From the NCBI GenBank assembly GCA_963766505.1, contig CAVYAL010000005.1, positions 1,488,001-1,552,000 of the forward strand: 64,000 nucleotides of DNA, read 5' to 3'. The stretch is from DATIRA01 sp963766505. GTDB taxonomy: Bacteria; Pseudomonadota; Gammaproteobacteria; Steroidobacterales; Steroidobacteraceae. Of this stretch, positions 1 to 8,859 are shown piece after piece; positions within the stretch are counted from its first letter, which is position 1, and the number at the start of each line of letters is the position of its first letter. A program made the position numbers and the translations under genes. Below the pieces are notes generated by a model. It was not told the origin of the DNA. It made no database searches and worked only from the letters and a program-made list of their open reading frames with translations.

Positions 1-369
1 CCGGTTGAGCGGAATCACCAGCGCGAGCGCTATCAGGGCCAGCACGGCGAACAGTCCCAGTGCCTCGGCCGGCGAGACGGACTGGGTGGCCAGAGGCCGG
101 TCTGCGGTGCGACGCACGTGCGGATCGAACTCACGGTCGGCGAAGTCGTTGATCACGCAGCCCGCCGACCGCATCACGAAGGTACCGAGCACGAAGATCA
201 CGAACAGTCGCTCATCCGGATGACCGTCGGCGGAGATCCACAGTGCCCAGAGCACCGGCCAGAGCAGCAGCCAGATGCCGATCGGCCGGTCGAGCCGCAT
301 CAGCCGCGCATATTCGCGCAACCGGGAGCGCTGCTGCGGCGCGGCAGCCGGGCTCGATTCCCTTTCCAT
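1..369 (-). CDS. ubiA: 4-hydroxybenzoate polyprenyltransferase, N-terminal part (cut by window edge)
   Basis: Membrane prenyltransferase that attaches the polyprenyl tail to 4-hydroxybenzoate in ubiquinone synthesis. Only the first 123 codons lie in the window; the frame is open to base 1. The reverse-strand translation shows the start of the family pattern: a first hydrophobic segment (GIWLLLWPVLWALW), a second (LFVIFVLGTF), then the prenyl-diphosphate-binding aspartate motif NDFADREFD followed by RTADRPL. An in-frame ATG at 387 would add six residues; I prefer the ATG at 369. It lies 37 bp downstream of recG on the same strand. Confidence 0.93.
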   Translation of the reverse strand, partial: MERESSPAAAPQQRSRLREYARLMRLDRPIGIWLLLWPVLWALWISADGHPDERLFVIFVLGTFVMRSAGCVINDFADREFDPHVRRTADRPLATQSVSPAEALGLFAVLALIALALVIPLNR

Positions 370-406
370 GTCCGTGGTATGTCTCATGCGATCCCGATCC
401 GCGGCG

Positions 407-2536
407 TCAGACTTTGCCGAACCGCTCCCCTTCGCCCACCCAGCGGCGTTGCAATGCGGCTATGTTCGCCGCTGGGCCGTCAAGCATCAAATCCGCGGCA
501 TGTTGAACGGCCGGCAACAGCTCCGCATCCCGGACGAGGTCGGCCACCTTCAGCTGCATCAGGCCCGTCTGGCGGGTGCCCAGCAGTTCACCAGGACCGC
601 GCAGCTCGAGGTCCCGCCGCGCGACCTCGAAGCCGTCGCTGGTTTCGCGCAGCACGGCGAGGCGCTCGCGTGCAAGCTGGCTCAGCGGTGGGCTGTAGAG
701 CATTACGCAGCTGCTTTCGACGGAACCGCGGCCGACTCGTCCTCGCAGCTGGTGCAGCTGGGCGAGCCCCATTCGCTCGGCATTCTCGATGATCATCAGG
801 CTGGCGTTGGGCACGTCGACCCCCACCTCGATGACGGTCGTGGCGACCAGCAGGTCCAGGCGGCCCTGCTTGAACGCACCCATCACTGTTTCCTTGCGAC
901 GGCCCGGCATGCGCCCATGGACGAGCCCGATGCGCAGCTCCGGCAGCGCGGAGGCCAGCGCCGCGGCCGTCTCCTCCGCAGCCTGGTGACGCAGCACTTC
1001 CGATTCGTCCACCAGCGGACAGACCCAGTAGGCCTGCCGGCCCGCGCGGCACGCCGCTTCCACCCGGGCAACGACCTCGTGGCGCCGGGTCTCCGGCAGG
1101 GCGACGGTGCGCACCGGCGTGCGACCCGGAGGCAGCTCGTCGATGATCGAGACGTCGAGGTCCGCATAGGCGGTCATCGCCAGTGTCCGGGGTATGGGCG
1201 TGGCCGTCATCACGAGCTGGTGGGGACAGCGGCCGTCCGTCCGGCCTTTTTCGCGAAGCTCGAGCCGCTGGTGCACGCCGAAGCGATGCTGTTCGTCGAC
1301 GACGACCATGCCGAGCCGGGCGAATTTCACGTCCTGCTGGAACAGCGCGTGAGTCCCGATCGCGACCTGTATGGCGCCGCTGGCGAGATCCTGCTCCAGT
1401 GCGGCCCGCATCCGGCCCGGCTGCCTGCCCGTGAGCAGCGCGACGCGCACACCCAGCGGTTCGAGCCAGCCAGCGAAGCTGCGTGAGTGCTGCTCCGCCA
1501 GCAGCTCGGTCGGGGCCATGACCGCGGCCTGCAGGCCGTTCTCCACGGCGCGAAGGGCTGCGAGCGCAGCGACTACCGTCTTGCCCGATCCGACGTCACC
1601 CTGGACGAGCCGCATCATGGGCTGCCCTCTCGCGAGGTCCGCCTCGATCTCCCGCCATGACCGCGCCTGTGCCGAGGTCAGCTCGAACGGCAGGCTCTCG
1701 AGGCAGCGGGCGACGAGGTCGCCGGCCGCGGGCAAGGGCCAGCAGTGCTCCTTCTCGGCGGCCTGGCGCAGCAGGCGAAGACTGACCTGGTGCGCCAGCA
1801 GCTCCTCGAAGGCCAGCCGCTGCTGTGCCGGGTGCCGACCCGAATTGAGCAACTCGATGTCCGCGTCCGGAGGCGGTCTGTGCGCGTATCGAAGCGCCGC
1901 CTCGAGCTGCGGGAGGTCGCAGTGCTCCAGTGCGTCGGCCGGCACGCACTCCAGCAGTGATCCCGGACCGAGTTCATTGAGTGCGAGGTCCGACAGCATG
2001 CGCAGGCGACCTTGCTGTACACCCTCTGTAGCCGGATAGACAGGGGTCAGTGATTCCGATGCCGTCGTCGCTGCCGCGCCGCCCAGCCTCCTGTACTCGG
2101 GATGGACCATCTCCAGTCCCGTGGGGCCGAGCCTGACTTCGCCAAAGCACCTCAGCCGTGCCCCCCGGACGAGGGCTGCCTGCTGGGCTGCCGAGAAATG
2201 GAAGAACCGTAGCGTCAGGAAGCCGGACCCGTCGGCCATCCTGCACAGCAGCGCCCGACGACGACGGAAGACGACCTCGGCGAGTTGAATGTCGCCCTCG
2301 ACGACCGCCCGCTGGCCTGGCCGCAGGCCGCCGAGCGGTACGACACGTGTGCGGTCCTCGTAGCGCAGAGGAAGGTGAAACAGCACGTCCTGGACCGTGT
2401 GCAGGCCGATCCGCGCAAGCCTGGCCGCGAGTGCCGGGCCTACGCCCCGCAGCGTCGCCACAGGCTTGCCGGCCAGGCCCGGGTCCCGGCTCTCGCCGCC
2501 TGCGGCGCTCCGGGGCGGGTGCGCGTAGTCGGTCAC
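407..2536 (-). CDS. recG: ATP-dependent DNA helicase RecG
   Basis: Branch-migration helicase that remodels stalled forks and recombination intermediates. The 709-residue protein is full length. A helix-hairpin-helix-like N-terminus (TLRGVGPALAARL, about 28-40) precedes the wedge/OB domain (about 50-150). The superfamily 2 core has Walker A GDVGSGKT (313-320), DEQHRFG (414-420), MTATPIPRTLAM, and the C-terminal helicase motifs ending in QLRGRVGRG. It starts 15 bp after ridA on the same strand and belongs to the conserved spoT-recG gene block. Confidence 0.97.
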   Translation of the reverse strand: MTDYAHPPRSAAGGESRDPGLAGKPVATLRGVGPALAARLARIGLHTVQDVLFHLPLRYEDRTRVVPLGGLRPGQRAVVEGDIQLAEVVFRRRRALLCRMADGSGFLTLRFFHFSAAQQAALVRGARLRCFGEVRLGPTGLEMVHPEYRRLGGAAATTASESLTPVYPATEGVQQGRLRMLSDLALNELGPGSLLECVPADALEHCDLPQLEAALRYAHRPPPDADIELLNSGRHPAQQRLAFEELLAHQVSLRLLRQAAEKEHCWPLPAAGDLVARCLESLPFELTSAQARSWREIEADLARGQPMMRLVQGDVGSGKTVVAALAALRAVENGLQAAVMAPTELLAEQHSRSFAGWLEPLGVRVALLTGRQPGRMRAALEQDLASGAIQVAIGTHALFQQDVKFARLGMVVVDEQHRFGVHQRLELREKGRTDGRCPHQLVMTATPIPRTLAMTAYADLDVSIIDELPPGRTPVRTVALPETRRHEVVARVEAACRAGRQAYWVCPLVDESEVLRHQAAEETAAALASALPELRIGLVHGRMPGRRKETVMGAFKQGRLDLLVATTVIEVGVDVPNASLMIIENAERMGLAQLHQLRGRVGRGSVESSCVMLYSPPLSQLARERLAVLRETSDGFEVARRDLELRGPGELLGTRQTGLMQLKVADLVRDAELLPAVQHAADLMLDGPAANIAALQRRWVGEGERFGKV

Positions 2537-2551
2537 CCGCGGTCTCCGGGG

Positions 2552-2932
2552 TCAGAGCTCCAGCACGCAGTCCATTTCAACGGCCGCGCCGCGTGGTAAC
2601 GCAGCGACACCCACTGCCGCGCGTGCCGGATAAGGCTCCGAGAAGTACTCGGCCATGACCTGGTTCACGAGCTGGAAGTGGCCCAGGTCGGTCAGGTAGA
2701 CGTTGAGCTTCACCACGGAGTCGAGATCGCCGCCAGAGGCGAGGGCCACTGCTCGCAGGTTGTCGAAGACGCGCCTGACCTGGGCTTCCATGTCACCCGC
2801 CACGAGCTGCCCGGAAGCCGGGTCGAGCGGGATCTGGCCCGACAGATAGACCGTGCTGCCGGTGCGGACAGCCTGCGAGTACGTGCCGATGGCCTGCGGA
2901 GCGTCGGGAGTGCTGATGGGCGTTCGGGACAC
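2552..2932 (-). CDS. ridA: RidA family enamine/imine deaminase
   Basis: Small (126 aa) trimeric deaminase that hydrolyses reactive 2-aminoacrylate-type enamines made by PLP enzymes. The family C-terminal pattern YPARAAVGVAALPRGA is present, including the substrate-carboxylate-binding arginine (R104), and the protein ends EMDCVLEL. It lies between spoT and recG on the minus strand, as in many gammaproteobacteria. It is separated from spoT by a G-rich inverted repeat, so its co-transcription with spoT may be modulated there. Confidence 0.95.
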   Translation of the reverse strand: MSRTPISTPDAPQAIGTYSQAVRTGSTVYLSGQIPLDPASGQLVAGDMEAQVRRVFDNLRAVALASGGDLDSVVKLNVYLTDLGHFQLVNQVMAEYFSEPYPARAAVGVAALPRGAAVEMDCVLEL

Positions 2933-2949
2933 GGGGGACTCCGGAAAAT

Positions 2950-3121
2950 AAGGGGTTGGGGGGCAGGGGTAGGGGATGGTGAATCGAGTAGCGGATAGGA
3001 ACTAGCGATCGAAATATGGAAGGGACAGTCGTCAGAAAGCGCATCCGGGGAACCGGCACGCTTCGGCGGCCGTCGTCGCCACGATCCGCCTATCCCGCTA
3101 GTCCCTAGTCCCGTCCTTCCC
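2950..3121. repeat. G-rich inverted-repeat element, copy A
   Basis: Intergenic element between spoT and ridA. The left arm (about 2950-3009) is built from AGGGG/GGATAGG/ACTAGCG words. The right arm (about 3083-3121) is its C-rich counterpart with ATCCGCC, TATCCCGCTAG and CCCTAGTCCC. The arms flank a core of about 70 bp. The right arm ends exactly at the spoT stop codon. It is the most degenerate of three copies in the window (others at 5630 and 25603). Confidence 0.75.
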
Positions 3122-5275
3122 TCACGCCAGCGTCCGGTTCACCTTCAGAACTTCCGGCATGGTCCTGACCGCCTTCATCACGCTGGCCAGCTGGCGGCGG
3201 TCCCGGACCAGGACCTCGAACACGAGTGTCGAGGTGTCGCTGTCCCGCTCCAGCAGTGAAACGCGATCGATGTTGGTCTGGGTCCCTGAAATGGCCGCAG
3301 CCACCTGTGCCAGCACGCCCATCCGGTTGGTGACGTCGATGCGGATCTCGACATGGAACAGTCGGTCGATGCCTGACTGCCAGGTGACCGGCAGCCATTT
3401 CTCCGGATGCTTGCGGAACGAGGCCAGGTTGCCGCAGCACTCGCGGTGAATCACCACGCCGCGACCGCTGGACAGGCTCGCCAGGATCGGGTCCTTCGGT
3501 ATCGGGAAGCAGCAGCGGGCATAGTTCACGACCAGGCCTTCGGTGCCGGCGATGGCCAGAGGCCCTGACGAGCCCTCGACGGCTTCTTCCGGCTGCTCCG
3601 GCAACAGGCGGCGCGCCACGAGCGGCGCCATTCGCTCGCCGAGCCCGACCCGCTCGAAGAGGTCGTCCCGTTCCTTGAGCCCGAGGTCGCGCACCAGCCC
3701 ATCGAGCGCCTCGCCCGGGATCTTGCGCAGGCTGAGCGAGAATTCTTCCAGTGCCTGGTTCAGCAGGCGGCGGCCGAGGTCCACGGCCTCGCTCCGCTTC
3801 AGGTTCTTCAGGTACTGGCGGATCGCCGCGCGCGCCTTCGCGGTGACCACGAAGTTGACCCAGGCGGGGTTCGGCGTCGCTCCCTTGGCGGTGATGATCT
3901 CGACGGTCTGGCCGTTGCGCAGCGGCGTGCGCAGCGGCACGAGCCGGCGGTCCACCTTGGCCGCCACGCAGCGGTCGCCCACGCCGGTGTGCACCGCGTA
4001 GGCGAAGTCGACACAGGTCGCGCCGCGCGGCAGCCGCCGTATGTCGCCCTTCGGCGTGAAGACATAGACCTTGTCGGGGAACAGGTCGACCTTGACGCTC
4101 TCGAGGAATTCCTCGGAATTGCCGCCCTGCTGGATCTCGATGAGTTGCTGCAGCCACTTGCGCGCATCGTCGCTCTGCGAGCGCGAGCTGCCGTCGCCGG
4201 TCTTGTACTGCCAGTGGGCCGCGATGCCGGATTCCGCGACCGAGTGCATGTCGGCGGTGCGGATCTGCACCTCGATCGGCGTGCCGTTCGGCCCGAACAG
4301 CGTCGTGTGCAGCGACTGATAGCCGTTGACGCGCGGGATGGCGATGTAGTCCTTGAAGCGCCCCGGCATCGGCTTGTAGACGCTGTGCACTACGCCGATC
4401 GTCCGGTAGCAGGTATCCGCTCTGTCCACGACGATGCGGAACCCGTACACGTCCACGATCTCGTTCAGCGACACCTTCTTGCGCCGCATCTTCTGGTAGA
4501 TGCTGTAGACGTCCTTCTCGCGCCCCTCGACGGTGCCATCGATTCCGGCCTTCTCGAGCGCGGCACGCAGCGAATCGGCTATCCGTCCGACGAACTGTTT
4601 CTGGTTTCCCTTGGCCTGGCGCACCGCGGCCTCGATGACCTTGCAGCGCTTCGGATACAGTGCCCGGAAACCGAGATCCTCGAGTTCGCGCTTGATCGCG
4701 TACATGCCGAGCCGGTTCGCAATCGGCGCGTAGATCTCGAGCGTTTCCCTGGCGATCGCCCGCCGCTTGGCCGGCGGCATCGCGCCCAGCGTGCGCATGT
4801 TGTGCGTGCGGTCGGCCAGCTTGACCATGATGACGCGGATGTCCCGCACCATCGCCAGCAGCATCTTGCGGAAGCTCTCGGCCTGCGCCTCGGCGCGGCT
4901 CTTGAACTGGATCTGGTCGAGCTTGCTGACGCCGTCGACGAGTTCGGCGACTTCGGCACCGAAGCGCGCGGTGATCTCGTCCTTGGCGGTCGCCGTGTCC
5001 TCCATCACGTCGTGGAGGATCGCGGCGATCAGCGTCTGCGAGTCGAGCCGCAGGTCCGCGAGCAGGCCAGCCACCGCGACCGGGTGCGTGATGTAGGGCT
5101 CGCCGGAACGACGACGCTGTCCCTTGTGCGCCTCGTGCGCGAACTCATAGGCTTCCTCGACCCGCTCGATCTCCTGGGCGGGGAGGTAGGCTTCGAGCTT
5201 GGCGATCAGCTGGCTGATGCCGATGGACCGTCTTCCGTATGGCAGCAGGCTGCGCAGGGAAGACGTGACGTCCAT
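3122..5275 (-). CDS. spoT: Bifunctional (p)ppGpp synthetase/hydrolase SpoT
   Basis: Stringent-response enzyme that makes and degrades (p)ppGpp. At 717 residues it has the full domain order. The HD hydrolase domain carries HDVMEDT at 88-94. The synthetase domain contains PGRFKDYIAIPR and NGYQSLHT; the RFKD form is typical of bifunctional Rel/SpoT proteins rather than RelA. A TGS domain follows (FPDKVYVFTPKGDIRRLPRG), and a C-terminal ACT domain (RIDVTNRMGVLAQVAAAIS). Both active sites therefore look intact. It lies 22 bp downstream of rpoZ, the usual neighbour. Confidence 0.97.
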   Translation of the reverse strand: MDVTSSLRSLLPYGRRSIGISQLIAKLEAYLPAQEIERVEEAYEFAHEAHKGQRRRSGEPYITHPVAVAGLLADLRLDSQTLIAAILHDVMEDTATAKDEITARFGAEVAELVDGVSKLDQIQFKSRAEAQAESFRKMLLAMVRDIRVIMVKLADRTHNMRTLGAMPPAKRRAIARETLEIYAPIANRLGMYAIKRELEDLGFRALYPKRCKVIEAAVRQAKGNQKQFVGRIADSLRAALEKAGIDGTVEGREKDVYSIYQKMRRKKVSLNEIVDVYGFRIVVDRADTCYRTIGVVHSVYKPMPGRFKDYIAIPRVNGYQSLHTTLFGPNGTPIEVQIRTADMHSVAESGIAAHWQYKTGDGSSRSQSDDARKWLQQLIEIQQGGNSEEFLESVKVDLFPDKVYVFTPKGDIRRLPRGATCVDFAYAVHTGVGDRCVAAKVDRRLVPLRTPLRNGQTVEIITAKGATPNPAWVNFVVTAKARAAIRQYLKNLKRSEAVDLGRRLLNQALEEFSLSLRKIPGEALDGLVRDLGLKERDDLFERVGLGERMAPLVARRLLPEQPEEAVEGSSGPLAIAGTEGLVVNYARCCFPIPKDPILASLSSGRGVVIHRECCGNLASFRKHPEKWLPVTWQSGIDRLFHVEIRIDVTNRMGVLAQVAAAISGTQTNIDRVSLLERDSDTSTLVFEVLVRDRRQLASVMKAVRTMPEVLKVNRTLA

Positions 5276-5297
5276 GGCTCAGGCCCTGGGCCGGGGA

Positions 5298-5576
5298 TCA
5301 GTCTCCCAGACCGATCTGCGGCGCCCGGAACTCGCCCATGAACTCAGGCTCGGGCATCAGCTCCTGCGGCGGCCGGTCCGGTTCCTCGAGGATCTCGAGG
5401 CCCACGTGACCCGCCGCTACTTCCCGCAGAGCCAGCACCGTCGGCTTGTCGTTCTCCCAGTCCAGCGTCGCCTCGGCGCCGTTCGCCAGCCGGCGCGCGC
5501 GCTTGGCGGCCACCAGCACGAGCTGGAACAGGTTCGGTACGTTCTGCAGGCAGTCTTCGACGGTAATTCGGGCCAT
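5298..5576 (-). CDS. rpoZ: RNA polymerase omega subunit
   Basis: Small subunit that folds and stabilises beta-prime. I start at the ATG giving MARITVEDCLQNVPNLFQLV (92 aa), the conserved N-terminus; an upstream in-frame ATG at 5591 would add five atypical residues. The conserved block FQLVLVAAKRARRLANGA is present. It is followed closely by spoT, as in most gammaproteobacteria, and is separated from gmk upstream by a G-rich inverted repeat. Confidence 0.96.
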   Translation of the reverse strand: MARITVEDCLQNVPNLFQLVLVAAKRARRLANGAEATLDWENDKPTVLALREVAAGHVGLEILEEPDRPPQELMPEPEFMGEFRAPQIGLGD

Positions 5577-5629
5577 GTGCGGTCTGGTCAATCAGAGGGA
5601 CAAGGGGCGAAAGCATAGCACAGGAGACA

Positions 5630-5742
5630 CAGGGGTTAGGGGTTCGGGGATAGGGGTTAGCGGATCGCCTGGCGCTCTGTGATCGTCACTGTCCGCGACC
5701 CGGCCGCGACTACCCCTATCCCCTATTCCCTGTCCCCTTCCG
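5630..5742. repeat. G-rich inverted-repeat element, copy B
   Basis: The left arm (5630-5664) runs as repeated AGGGGTT/CGGGGATAGGGG words. The right arm (5709-5742) is the C-rich complement, ACCCCTATCCCCTATTCCC followed by TGTCCCC. The core between them is about 45 bp. The right arm extends into the 3' end of gmk and supplies its last codons and its stop. The left arm has four G4 runs with short loops, a G-quadruplex pattern on the plus strand; the right arm is G-rich on the minus strand. Confidence 0.8.
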
Positions 5743-6361
5743 TCAACTCCGCCGCGACCTCGGTGAGCCCCGGCCGGTCCCGGCGGGAGGCGTGGCCGTC
5801 GCCCGCGACGATCGCCTGCAGTTCGGCCAGCGCGCGCTCGAAATCGTCGTTGACGACCACGTAGTCGAATTCCTGCCAGTGGGTCATGTCCGAGGCCGCG
5901 TCGCGCAGGCGTCGCCGGATCACCTCTTCGCTGTCAGTGCCGCGGCCGCGCAGCCGACGCTCGAGCTCCGCGCGGGAGGGCGGCAGGATGAACACGCCGA
6001 CGGCCTCGGGCAGGCCGGTCCGAACCTGTTGTGCGCCCTGCCAGTCGATCTCGAGGATCAGGTCCTGGCCGGACGCGAGCGCGTCCTCGACCTGCCGGCG
6101 CGAGGTGCCGTAGTAATTGTCGAACACCAGCGCGTGCTCGAGGAACTCGCCGGCCTCGACCATGTGCTCGAACTCGTCCTTCGGCACGAAGAAATAGTCC
6201 CGGCCGTGGACCTCGGACGGGCGCTGCGGACGCGTCGTGTAGGAGATCGAGAAGCCGAGCGAGCGATCTCGCTCCATCAGCGCGCGCACGAGCGAAGTCT
6301 TGCCGGCGCCCGAAGGGGCCGCGATGACGAACAGGCGGCCACGCCCCGGCGGGCTATTCAA
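5723..6361 (-). CDS. gmk: Guanylate kinase
   Basis: Phosphorylates GMP to GDP, feeding GTP and (p)ppGpp synthesis next to spoT. The 212-residue protein has the P-loop APSGAGKTSLV (15-25), the GMP-binding region with SISYTTRPQRPSEVHGRDYF, and the lid segment. The final residues (TEGDRE and stop) are encoded by the right arm of the G-rich inverted repeat, so the C-terminal tail differs from conserved sequence for a mechanical reason. It overlaps yicC upstream by 8 bp, which suggests translational coupling. Confidence 0.97.
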   Translation of the reverse strand: MNSPPGRGRLFVIAAPSGAGKTSLVRALMERDRSLGFSISYTTRPQRPSEVHGRDYFFVPKDEFEHMVEAGEFLEHALVFDNYYGTSRRQVEDALASGQDLILEIDWQGAQQVRTGLPEAVGVFILPPSRAELERRLRGRGTDSEEVIRRRLRDAASDMTHWQEFDYVVVNDDFERALAELQAIVAGDGHASRRDRPGLTEVAAELTEGDRE

Positions 6362-7223
6362 TATTCTGCACCTGCTCGCGCATCTGCTCGATCAGGACCT
6401 TCATGTCCACCGCGGCACGCGTCGTCTCGGCGTCCTGTGACTTCGAGGACAACGTGTTCGCTTCGCGATTGAGTTCCTGCATCAGGAAGTCGAGCCGTCG
6501 TCCGGCGGGCTCGCCTGCGTCCAGCACGCGCCGCACCTCGATGACGTGGCTGCCGAGGCGGTCGAGTTCCTCCTCGACGTCCATCTTGTAGGCGAGCAGC
6601 GCGATCTCCTGCTCGAGTCGCTCGGGATCGAGCTGTGTCCCGATCTGCGCCACGCGTTCCTCGACCTTGGCACGGATCCGTGCGCCGACTTCCGGGAGCC
6701 GCGCCCGCACGGCCGCAACGAGTGCGAGCAGTTCCTCGCAGCGACCGGCGATCATCTCCCCCAGGCGCGCGCCTTCGCGTTCTCGCGCCTCGTTCAAGTC
6801 CGCTGCGGTTTCCTCGATCAGCCCGAGCGCCGCGGCCGCGATCGGCGAGGAGTCCCGTTCGGCCTCGCGGATGACACCCGGCCAGCGCAGCAGGTCGAGC
6901 GGGCTGGTCGGCCCCGGGATTCCGCCGACCATGCTGCCGACCTCGGAGGCCCGCTTCATCAGCTGCTCGACCAGCGGCTTGTTGAGCTCGAGCGCCGGGG
7001 CGGTCGCCGCCGAGCCCTTCAGGTAGACGGCGGCGTCGACCTTGCCGCGTCTCAGGGCGGTCCCGAGGATCTTGCGCGCCTCGTTCTCGATGCTCCGCAG
7101 GTCCTCAGGCAGCCGGATCGACAGCTCCAGGTAGCGGTGGTTCACCGCGCGGAGCTCGCAGATCAGCGTGCCCCAGGGTCCGGGGCTCTCGCGCCGGGCG
7201 AAACCGGTCATGCTGCGAATCAT
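6354..7223 (-). CDS. yicC: YicC/YloC family endoribonuclease
   Basis: Conserved protein of the YicC family, for which endoribonuclease activity has been reported. I start at the ATG giving MIRSMTGFARRESPGPWGT, the invariant family N-terminus (289 aa); a longer in-frame start at 7277 would run through the region upstream. The C-terminus DFLMQELNREANTLSSKS is the second family signature. It is the first gene of the minus-strand run yicC-gmk-rpoZ-spoT-ridA-recG-ubiA and is divergent from the PP2C gene. Confidence 0.95.
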   Translation of the reverse strand: MIRSMTGFARRESPGPWGTLICELRAVNHRYLELSIRLPEDLRSIENEARKILGTALRRGKVDAAVYLKGSAATAPALELNKPLVEQLMKRASEVGSMVGGIPGPTSPLDLLRWPGVIREAERDSSPIAAAALGLIEETAADLNEAREREGARLGEMIAGRCEELLALVAAVRARLPEVGARIRAKVEERVAQIGTQLDPERLEQEIALLAYKMDVEEELDRLGSHVIEVRRVLDAGEPAGRRLDFLMQELNREANTLSSKSQDAETTRAAVDMKVLIEQMREQVQNIE

Positions 7224-7277
7224 TGGTGTACCGGGGACTTGCAGGAAGGGCCGGGCGATCGATCGGCCGAGGCCCAC

Positions 7278-7307
7278 TTACGGGAGCGCCACGGCCGGTG
7301 CTATAAA
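7278..7307 (+). promoter_or_regulatory. Possible sigma-70 promoter of the PP2C-rph-rdgB-hemW run
   Basis: A TATAAA box at 7302-7307 has a weak -35 candidate TTACGG at 7278-7283 with an 18-bp spacer. Predicted transcription would begin about 10 bp before the PP2C ATG at 7324. It lies in the 100-bp divergent gap with yicC. Support is by motif only. Confidence 0.35.
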
Positions 7308-7323
7308 CGGGACTGGATATTAC

Positions 7324-8097
7324 ATGAGAAGCAGCGTGCCGGAGCCAGCCCTGCAGATCGAGCACGCGGACCTCAGCCTGCTCGGCAATCGCGAAGAAAA
7401 TCAAGACCGCGTGGCGGTCGCCATCGGGGACGGCACGACATTCCTGTGCGTAGTGGACGGGATGGGCGGGCATTCGGACGGCGCGAGGGCGGCCGAGCTT
7501 GCGGTGGACTGCATGCTCAGCGAGTTCTGGGAAGCCAGGCACCCGCTGTTCGACCCGGCGGGCTTCCTGCACCTGACGATCGGTCGCGCCCATGAGGCGG
7601 TGGCGGAGCTCGGGCGCGGCCTGCCGTCGGACGTCCGGCCGCGCGCCACCTGTGCGGTCTGCATCGTGCAGCGCTCGGGAGCGCACTGGGCGCACGTCGG
7701 CGACAGCCGCGTCTACCTGCTCAGGGACGGTGCGGTCCTCTACCGGACCCGCGACCACAGCCACGTCGAACTGCTGCTGCGCACCGGCAGGATCACGGAG
7801 CGCCAGGCCCAGGAGCATCCGATGCGCAACTACGTGGAGTGCTGCATCGGCGGTGATCCGACCCTGCCCGAGATGACGCTGGGTGGTCGCAGGGCGCTGC
7901 TGCCGGGAGACGTGCTGCTGCTTTGCTCGGATGGCCTGTGGGGCGGATTGTCGGAGGAGCAGATCGCCTCGCTGACGCTCAGCCCGCCTGGCGGGCTCGA
8001 AGTCGCCCTGAAGGAACTCGGCGAGAGATCGTTGCGTGCGACGGCGCCGCATGCGGACAACACCACGGCCGCGGCGCTACGCTGGCTGGGACCCTGA
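7324..8097 (+). CDS. PP2C-family serine/threonine phosphatase
   Basis: Metal-dependent protein phosphatase (257 aa, a bare catalytic domain with no membrane segment). The PP2C motifs are in order: SLLGNREENQDR, CVVDGMGGHSDG with the metal-binding Asp, RATCAVCIV, WAHVGDSRVYLLRDG, LLLCSDGLWGGL, and ADNTTAAAL with the last metal-ligand Asp-Asn. It is the first gene of a plus-strand set with rph, rdgB and hemW. No cognate Ser/Thr kinase gene is visible in this window. An upstream in-frame start at 7168 would overlap yicC and is unlikely. Confidence 0.93.
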   Translation: MRSSVPEPALQIEHADLSLLGNREENQDRVAVAIGDGTTFLCVVDGMGGHSDGARAAELAVDCMLSEFWEARHPLFDPAGFLHLTIGRAHEAVAELGRGLPSDVRPRATCAVCIVQRSGAHWAHVGDSRVYLLRDGAVLYRTRDHSHVELLLRTGRITERQAQEHPMRNYVECCIGGDPTLPEMTLGGRRALLPGDVLLLCSDGLWGGLSEEQIASLTLSPPGGLEVALKELGERSLRATAPHADNTTAAALRWLGP

Positions 8098-8115
8098 CCC
8101 CTGGGAGGACGAGCG

Positions 8116-8859
8116 ATGGCGAGACCGAGCGGCAGGGCACCGGCTGAGCTACGACCCATCCGCCTGACGAGAGCCTTTACGCGCCATCCCGAAGGCTCGG
8201 TGCTGGTGGAGTTCGGCCAGACGCGCGTGCTGGTGACCGCGAGCATCGAGGAGAGCGTGCCGGGCTTCCTGCGCGGGCGGGGCCAGGGCTGGGTCACCGC
8301 CGAATACGGGATGTTGCCGCGCGCCACGCATACCCGCTCGCCGCGGGAAGCGGCCCGGGGAAAGCAGGGAGGGCGGACGCTCGAGATCCAGCGGCTGATC
8401 GGTCGATCACTGCGTGCGGTCGTGGACCTGCGCGGTCTCGGCGAGCGCACCTTGACCCTCGACTGCGACGTGCTGCAGGCCGACGGCGGCACGCGGACCG
8501 CCGCGATCACCGGCGCCTACGTCGCGCTGCACGACGCCGTGGACTGGCTGCGCCGCCGGCGGGGCCTGGCCGCGAGCCCTTTGCATGGGCAGGTGGCCGC
8601 TGTGTCCGTCGGCATCGTCGCAGGGCAGCCCGTCGTGGACCTCGACTATGCGGAGGACTCGGACGCCGAGACGGACATGAACGTGGTCATGAACAACGGC
8701 GGCGGATTCGTCGAGATCCAGGGAACCGCCGAGGGGCACGCGTTCCGCCGGCATGAGCTCGACGCGATGCTGGACCTGGCAACCGGCGCATGCGAGCGCC
8801 TGTTCGCCGTGCAGGCCGCGGCGATCGCGGCGCAGCCGGGAGCGCAGATCGAATCGTGA
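8116..8859 (+). CDS. rph: Ribonuclease PH
   Basis: Phosphorolytic 3'-5' exoribonuclease that trims tRNA precursors. The 247-residue protein is of family length and begins MARPSGRAPAELRPIRLTR. It has the active-site arginine region (GGRTLEIQRLIGRSLRAVVD) and the phosphate-binding LDCDVLQADGGTRTAAI motif. A GGAGGACGAGCG sequence ahead of the ATG is a good ribosome binding site. Its stop codon overlaps the GTG start of rdgB. Confidence 0.97.
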   Translation: MARPSGRAPAELRPIRLTRAFTRHPEGSVLVEFGQTRVLVTASIEESVPGFLRGRGQGWVTAEYGMLPRATHTRSPREAARGKQGGRTLEIQRLIGRSLRAVVDLRGLGERTLTLDCDVLQADGGTRTAAITGAYVALHDAVDWLRRRRGLAASPLHGQVAAVSVGIVAGQPVVDLDYAEDSDAETDMNVVMNNGGGFVEIQGTAEGHAFRRHELDAMLDLATGACERLFAVQAAAIAAQPGAQIES

